This document shows positions 59,321-64,000 of a DNA stretch of 64,000 bases, piece by piece. The stretch is from CAYLXX01 sp964484325. GTDB lineage: Bacteria; Patescibacteriota; Microgenomatia; UBA1406; GWC2-37-13. The notes under the pieces are model-generated. The model was not told where the DNA came from. It saw nothing but the letters and a program-made list of their open reading frames with translations, and did not search any database. The stretch lies in NCBI GenBank assembly GCA_964484325.1, contig CAZAEE010000006.1, positions 7,225 through 71,224 of the forward strand. Reading direction: 5' to 3'. Positions within the stretch are counted from its first letter, which is position 1, and the number at the start of each line of letters is the position of its first letter. The position numbers were made by a program, and so were the translations under genes.

Positions 59321-61471
59321 CTCCTTTAAAGCATCTTGATCTTTTGGATCAAAGGTTTTTAAGATATACTGAAAAATTTCTGTCGCTTTTTCTTTCTGTC
59401 CATACTTTTTAAGAAGCTGTCCTTTGAGAAGATATGCATCCCGATAGTTAAACTTAAGCGCAATAGACTGTTCAAGCGCCTCAAGTGACCGTTTTTGGTA
59501 TGTTAGGCGATCGGTCTGGGGAATTGTCTGCTCATCAGTTAGTAGACTATAAAACAAAGCGCTCGTGTATGGTAACTTGGGGTCAGTCGGTGAAAGCTTC
59601 GCAGCCTGATCAAGTGCAGAGATCCCTTTCAAAAGGTATGCTGGATCAAGATAAATCTGATAAAAAAGATAGTCATTTTTTGAGGTGGTTTTGTAATACA
59701 GTACATTCTGAGGTGACTCCATAAGAGATGCCTGATTAAAGTATTCTGCCAGCTTCACATACGTTGCCGTGTTTTGTTTAGTTTTCAGGGATGCCTCCTG
59801 ACTCGTTTCCTTCTGATACGAGGAAATAAAGGCGATGTTGGCAAGCTCATAAGATAGTTTATCTTCATAAACATGCTCATGATGCAGGGTTAAAGCATGC
59901 TGAAGATAGATCGCGGCCTGTTCGTGCTCGTTCAGGTGAGAGAGGGAATCTGCCCGGGCATACTGTATATCGGCCAAAAAGTACCGCACAGTGACGACAA
60001 TGAGCCATGCAGCCAAAATACTGACTATGACTACCTGTATTTTTTTATGTAGGGAACGTGTCGAAAACGTACCCGCATCTTTCTGTTCTTGAACTTCAGA
60101 TTTTAATACGAGAAATCCGGGGAGAATATAGAAAAAAAGATTGATGGTAGTTGTAGAAAACCCAAAAAAGTTGGTGATTAAGATACTTATAAACGCCAGT
60201 GATAAACACAGTAATAAAATGGCTTCTTTCGGCTGCTCTTTCTGATGCTGCCGGATTTTTATAAAAAAAAGCGCCAAGATGTACCCGATAAAAACGAGAT
60301 AAACCCCGAGACCAATGAATCCTGTTGTCGCAAAATAGTTTAGATACTCATTATGAGCTTTGTTGTAAAGAAAGTCCCACTCTGAAGTTGTGTTGTGCTC
60401 GACTGGACGTGTAAAGTAATAAGAATATGCAAATGTTTCCGGTCCAGTACCAAAAAAAGGGTAGCGACGACCAAGTTCAATGGCGCCTTTCCAGACAATT
60501 TTGCGAATATCAAACGACTCGGTAACCTCTGATGAAAACACTGGTTGAGATGTCGATTCTACCTGGGTTGGAGCGGCGGCTTTTTGAAAAGTAATCAGCC
60601 GATCAATCTTGTCTATCCCGCTTTTAAAAATGAGGACCGAGATCAGTAATAAAATGAGCAAAACAGAGTATTTTTTCAAGAACTTACTCACGTGCTCCTT
60701 TTTACTTAGAAAAAAATACCCGAAAGGAAAAATGATAGTTAAACTAGAAAGAGCAATAAGCGCTGATCTTGAGCGAGTGAATAACACAGTCGTAAAAACA
60801 AGTACTAAATAAATGCCGTATATCAGTAACTGGGGTGAGATTCTTTTTGAAGTGTTTTGGATGCCTTCAGAAACCCAGAAAAATAAACCAATAAAAAACT
60901 GTATCACCAGATATGCACCAAGCCAGTTAGGTTGTCCGAGAGTAGAAAACATCCGTAAATCCGGATGGAACTGATCCGTCCAACAGCTATTGTTGAACTG
61001 ATGAGTAAACAAAAGGCAGGAAAGATCGTGGTTGAACCTACCCGGCAACCCCCATGCAATAACAAAAACAGATGAAAGAAGCGAAGTTTTTAGTAGTCGC
61101 AGAGCTGACACCAGATCAAATACATTAATGAAGACGAAAAACAGGCTCAGATACGCTATAATTGACAGTAATCCACCGTTGAACCGACCGTAATACCCAA
61201 AGATCGAGGTATGAACATCAATGGAAAAAAAAGTCGAAAGAAGTTGGGTCACAAAAAAAGCTAATAAGAGTAATCCTACTATCGGTATTTGAATCTTATG
61301 ATCTTTTTTCAAAGCATACCAAATCAGCCACAAAGCGCTGATCCCAGTAGCCAGAACATAGATAACAAGCATTTTATTAAACTCGAATAGCTCAGAGGTA
61401 CCAGAGAACATAATAAGCGGCGTGACAAAAAAGAGAAGATGGTAAAGCACGCGAATGATTTTTAGTATCAT
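59309..61471 (-). CDS. O-antigen ligase (Wzy/WaaL-like) membrane protein with TPR tail
   Basis: A 720-residue protein with about 11-12 membrane segments in the first ~500 residues. The large loop contains FFGTGPETFAYSYYF and NKAHNEYLNYFATTGFIGL, the Wzy_C pattern with its essential His. Family members polymerise or ligate lipid-linked oligosaccharides, some onto pilins (PilO/PglL-type). Residues ~540-720 are TPR-like helices. Convergent with prepilins and divergent from the MreB-like gene. Confidence 0.83.
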   Translation of the reverse strand: MILKIIRVLYHLLFFVTPLIMFSGTSELFEFNKMLVIYVLATGISALWLIWYALKKDHKIQIPIVGLLLLAFFVTQLLSTFFSIDVHTSIFGYYGRFNGGLLSIIAYLSLFFVFINVFDLVSALRLLKTSLLSSVFVIAWGLPGRFNHDLSCLLFTHQFNNSCWTDQFHPDLRMFSTLGQPNWLGAYLVIQFFIGLFFWVSEGIQNTSKRISPQLLIYGIYLVLVFTTVLFTRSRSALIALSSLTIIFPFGYFFLSKKEHVSKFLKKYSVLLILLLISVLIFKSGIDKIDRLITFQKAAAPTQVESTSQPVFSSEVTESFDIRKIVWKGAIELGRRYPFFGTGPETFAYSYYFTRPVEHNTTSEWDFLYNKAHNEYLNYFATTGFIGLGVYLVFIGYILALFFIKIRQHQKEQPKEAILLLCLSLAFISILITNFFGFSTTTINLFFYILPGFLVLKSEVQEQKDAGTFSTRSLHKKIQVVIVSILAAWLIVVTVRYFLADIQYARADSLSHLNEHEQAAIYLQHALTLHHEHVYEDKLSYELANIAFISSYQKETSQEASLKTKQNTATYVKLAEYFNQASLMESPQNVLYYKTTSKNDYLFYQIYLDPAYLLKGISALDQAAKLSPTDPKLPYTSALFYSLLTDEQTIPQTDRLTYQKRSLEALEQSIALKFNYRDAYLLKGQLLKKYGQKEKATEIFQYILKTFDPKDQDALKELGR

Positions 61472-61477
61472 AAAGGT

Positions 61478-62539
61478 ATGGTTAATTTTATAAAAAACTT
61501 ATCAAAAATTCATGTCCCGTTTTTTTCCCAGATGACGGTGTACTTTGATCTGGGTACCGCGATTACGCGAATAGGAATCAAAGATAAAGGCATCGTTTTG
61601 AAAGAGCCAACGTATCTTGGATATAACAGTAAAATTCATGAGTATATTTTTTTTGGTAAAGAAGCCAAAACTATTGTCGGCAAGATTCCCAACTTCATAA
61701 CGATTGTGCGCCCTGTCATTAACGGTATTTTATCTGATTTTGACGCTGAAGTGGCCTTTATTAAAAAAAGTCTGGAAAAGTCGGTTGAGCCGTATATGTC
61801 AAATACACCGTTTCTGAAACCGACACTTCGAGCTATCACCTGCGTGCCATCAATCGCCACAGAAATCGAACAAAAAGCAGTCCAGGAAGTACTGCAAAAA
61901 GCAGGCGCTAGTAAAGTTTATGTGATGGAAAAACCTCTTGCCACCGCCGCCGGGTGTAAACAAAACATCTTTTCCCATGAACCCCACTTTATTATTGACT
62001 TAGGCGCCGGCCTTTTTGAACTGAGTATTATCTCCGGCGGCGGGATTGTCTCTCAAAAAACACTCAAAAACGCCGGCGATCACATGAATAAAATCATCGG
62101 TAATTATACGTATATGAAGCACAGTGTCATTCTCGGTGAACAAACATGTGAGGAGTTGAAAATCAACCTCCTCAACTTTACTGGTGAAGAAAAAACCATG
62201 ACTGTTCGAGGTAAATCTCTTGAAACAGGATTGCCCAAGTCAATTCGCATGAAAACTTCAGATATTAAAGAAGCTCTCACTGTTAATATGAACCAGATCA
62301 TCGACGCTGCCAAGGAATTGATTGAGATTTCTCCGCCTGAAATTGCCGATGAGGTTTTTAAAAATGGCATTACCTTAACGGGTAATCTGGCTCGAGTTGA
62401 TGGTATTGATCAGTTTTTATCCAAGGAACTGAATATTGATGTTCTTATTGCAGAACACTATGCAGACGCGACTATTTATGGCATGATGTATATTGACCGC
62501 CGCCCCGATGATTTCTTTAAGCTTTTCGGATATAAGTGA
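61478..62539 (+). CDS. MreB-like actin-family protein, divergent
   Basis: A 353-residue cytosolic protein with the MreB layout: YFDLGTAITRIG (phosphate-1), GILSDFDAEVAFIKKSL, CVPSIATEIEQKAVQEVLQKAGASKVYVMEKPLATAAG, HFIIDLGAGLFELSI (phosphate-2) and NGITLTGNLARVDG (adenosine site). MreB filaments organise cell-wall synthesis. Oddities: DLGAGLFE replaces the usual DIGGGTTE and TGNLA replaces TGGGA, so nucleotide binding may be altered. TATCAT ends 6 bases before the ATG, overlapping the divergent ligase start. Confidence 0.82.
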   Translation: MVNFIKNLSKIHVPFFSQMTVYFDLGTAITRIGIKDKGIVLKEPTYLGYNSKIHEYIFFGKEAKTIVGKIPNFITIVRPVINGILSDFDAEVAFIKKSLEKSVEPYMSNTPFLKPTLRAITCVPSIATEIEQKAVQEVLQKAGASKVYVMEKPLATAAGCKQNIFSHEPHFIIDLGAGLFELSIISGGGIVSQKTLKNAGDHMNKIIGNYTYMKHSVILGEQTCEELKINLLNFTGEEKTMTVRGKSLETGLPKSIRMKTSDIKEALTVNMNQIIDAAKELIEISPPEIADEVFKNGITLTGNLARVDGIDQFLSKELNIDVLIAEHYADATIYGMMYIDRRPDDFFKLFGYK

Positions 62540-62618
62540 TATAAGTAATTAATTTTAAAAACTCCTTTTGGTAATTTCATATGATTATATTATATATACA
62601 TAATAAGTCTAGCTCGTA

Positions 62619-62647
62619 TTGACAGTATGAACTAAATGATATATCAT
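62619..62647 (+). promoter_or_regulatory. promoter of 121-residue gene
   Basis: TTGACA (62619-62624), a 17-base spacer, TATCAT (62642-62647), then 6 bases to the ATG. Confidence 0.78.
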
Positions 62648-62653
62648 TAAATA

Positions 62654-63019
62654 ATGAATAAAGAAGGTGAAAATACGTCGCCCAACCAGGATCTAGACAA
62701 GATATTATTTGATTACTTAGGGGAAGACCTTTTGGCATCAAAACAAGTTTTCATATCGTTAATTACTGATAATAATGATCTTGCTGATGAAGTTGCAATC
62801 AGAAATAGAATGGAACCTTATGAGAAATTTTTGCTCCACAGCCAGGATGAGCTTCCACTTCAAAATCGCGACATTATAAGGTTTAATTCCGCTTATCATT
62901 TTGGCCGTCTTTATGTTACTGCTCCAGCCGGCACACTTCTACAATTTTACCAACAATTCGGTAGAGGACTACGGATTACTCCTGATGAACCGTTAGATGC
63001 CTTTGATGGAGACGGGTAA
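62654..63019 (+). CDS. small soluble protein, unknown function
   Basis: A 121-residue acidic soluble protein with no signal or membrane segment and no recognised motif. It has its own leaderless-type promoter. It is the last protein gene before the rRNA operon promoter, which begins 18 bases after its stop. Confidence 0.6.
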   Translation: MNKEGENTSPNQDLDKILFDYLGEDLLASKQVFISLITDNNDLADEVAIRNRMEPYEKFLLHSQDELPLQNRDIIRFNSAYHFGRLYVTAPAGTLLQFYQQFGRGLRITPDEPLDAFDGDG

Positions 63020-63036
63020 TTTTCTTCATTCTTCAA

Positions 63037-63065
63037 TTGACAAAACGAGACTATGTAAGTACAAT
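63037..63065 (+). promoter_or_regulatory. rRNA operon promoter
   Basis: TTGACA (63037-63042), a 17-base spacer and TACAAT (63060-63065), about 147 bases upstream of the 16S 5' end. Confidence 0.8.
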
Positions 63066-63075
63066 GTACCTTAGG

Positions 63076-63100
63076 TCCTTGATTATTCAAGGAGTTTTTT
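63076..63100 (+). promoter_or_regulatory. rRNA leader hairpin with T-run
   Basis: TCCTTGA (63076-63082), TTAT loop, TCAAGGA (63087-63093), then G and six T. It is terminator-like, right at the start of the rRNA transcript, so antitermination may be needed to read into 16S. Confidence 0.5.
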
Positions 63101-63178
63101 CTGCACTTTGAAATATCGGTCTTTTCCGCAATTCAATTTTAGGAAATTTTTATTTTAGTTTAGTAGTCGGGTTAGGAA

Positions 63179-63197
63179 GGTCTGACGTTGTCAGACC
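63179..63197 (+). repeat. leader hairpin before 16S
   Basis: GGTCTGAC (63179-63186), a 3-base loop, GTCAGACC (63190-63197): a perfect 8-bp stem 15 bases before the 16S start. It may assist pre-rRNA folding or processing. Confidence 0.5.
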
Positions 63198-63211
63198 GTC
63201 CAAAAAAACTT

Positions 63212-64000
63212 TTTTATAAGAGTTTGATCCTGGCTCAGGATGAACGCTAGCGGTGTGCCTGAGATATGCAAGTCGAGCGTCTTTTCGCCCGCAAGGGTGA
63301 AGGGGAGCGGCGGACGGCTTAGTAACGCGTAGGAATCTCCCTTCAAGTAGAGAATAGCCCCGGGAAACCGGGGATAATACTCTATATGGCCTCACGGTCA
63401 AAGAACGTAACTGTTTGCTTGAAGATGAGCCTGCGTACTATCAGGTAGTTGGTGGGGTAATGGCCTACCAAGCCTATAACGGTTAGCTGGCCCGAGAGGG
63501 TGACCAGCAAGAGGGGGACTGCGACACGGCCCCCACTCCTACGGGAGGCAGCAATCAGGAATAGTCGGCAATGGGCGAAAGCCTGACCGCGCGACACCGC
63601 GTGAGGGATGAAATTCGAAAGAGCGTAAACCTCTGTGGTAGAGGAAGAAGATCAGCTTAGGCTGATTTGACGGTACTCTACTAGAAAGAAGCCGCTAACT
63701 GCGTGCCAGAAGCGTCGGTAACACGTGGGCTTCAAGCGTTATCCGGTATTATTGGGCGTAAAGGGTCGTGTAGGTGGCCAGACAAGTTATCTTTTAAATA
63801 TCCACGCTCAACGTGGGGAAAGGGGATAATACTGTCCGGCTAGAGTTTTCTTTAGGGAGATTGGAACTGAGGGAGGAGTAGTGAAATGCGTTGATACCCT
63901 CGGGAACACTAGTGGCGAAGGCGAATCTCTGAAAGAAGACTGACACTGAGACACGAAAGCTAGGGGAGCGAAGCAGATTAGAGACCTGCGTAGTCCTAGC
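63212..64000 (+). rRNA. rrs: 16S ribosomal RNA, 5' part (cut by window end)
   Basis: Starts about 7 bases before AGAGTTTGATCCTGGCTCAG (63219 onward), the conserved 5' site, and continues through ACTCCTACGGGAGGCAGCA near 63534 and the 530 loop near 63702-63730 to the region equivalent to about base 806 of the E. coli numbering. No insertion is seen in this portion. The 530-loop and 785-806 sites differ from the universal consensus, as in many CPR bacteria. Confidence 0.97.

Noticed and set aside
63150..63597. Protein-coding frames across the 16S region
   Set aside because: They lie inside a clear 16S rRNA gene and its leader.
1..64000. CRISPR array or cas genes
   Set aside because: No regularly spaced direct repeats and no Cas-like protein were found.
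1..64000. Insertion sequence, transposase, integrase or prophage genes
   Set aside because: No protein with DDE, tyrosine recombinase or phage structural motifs, despite the accessory character of 4-27 kb.
1..64000. UGA recoding to glycine as in some CPR lineages
   Set aside because: TGA ends well-conserved genes at the expected place (for example rnc at 44700 and the genes ending at 29243 and 13416) and does not interrupt conserved domains.

Overview
The window looks like part of a Candidatus Patescibacteria (CPR) genome, most likely of the Microgenomates lineage. The evidence is as follows. The partial 16S rRNA at the right end is clearly bacterial but departs from consensus at the two sites usually used as universal primers. 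Several essential proteins are stripped down: trigger factor lacks its PPIase domain, ThrS lacks its TGS and editing domains, and PheT lacks its tRNA-binding OB insertion. Genes are tightly packed, and most well-formed promoters put the transcription start on or next to the start codon, implying leaderless mRNAs. TGA acts as a normal stop, so this is not a UGA-recoding CPR lineage. The sequence is AT-rich throughout.

Layout. 0-3 kb: a large membrane protein and an MFS exporter in convergent orientation. 3.0-4.6 kb: an AT-rich gap with possible gene remnants. 4.6-26.7 kb: an accessory island encoding six dockerin-bearing, N-terminally anchored surface proteins (GH44 and GH5 glycosidases, an orphan hydrolase, an M64-like metallopeptidase, and two proteins with an AENG-type carbohydrate-binding-like module). 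Interleaved are methyltransferases, two lysozyme-fold proteins, trigger factor, three tRNA genes, a NYN nuclease, and a GH130 phosphorylase convergent with a GT4-toroid fusion. 26.7-30.6 kb: envelope proteins (VanW-like, L,D-transpeptidase, tRNA-Val and secreted proteins of unknown function). 30.7-38.7 kb: translation genes (thrS, infC, rpmI, rplT, pheS, pheT) running into a nucleotide-sanitation run (family 4 UDG, NDT-like, MazG-like, two Nudix). 38.7-44.9 kb: class A PBP, recG, rpmF, nusB, rnc, rpsP. 45-61.5 kb: a type IV pilus locus. Its minus-strand arm is a DNA polymerase III delta'-like gene, five prepilins, and PilM/N/O-like proteins. Its plus-strand arm is pilB, pilT, pilC and four prepilins, interleaved with a DUF2723-type O-mannosyltransferase-like protein and an O-antigen-ligase-like protein that could glycosylate pilins. 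61.5-64 kb: an MreB-like protein, a small unknown gene and the start of the rRNA operon.

How it may fit together: the dockerin proteins suggest extracellular, possibly cellulosome-like, attack on plant or microbial glycans and proteins, with type IV pili available for attachment and DNA uptake and GH130 available for processing beta-mannosides. No cohesin or scaffoldin is visible in this window, so the assembly partner is unknown. The least explained items are the dockerin secretome with its shared anchor motif, a 5' leader with two mutually exclusive helices at 16.8 kb, a tiny promoter-terminator transcription unit at 20.97 kb, and a leaderless upstream ORF coupled to a pilin.
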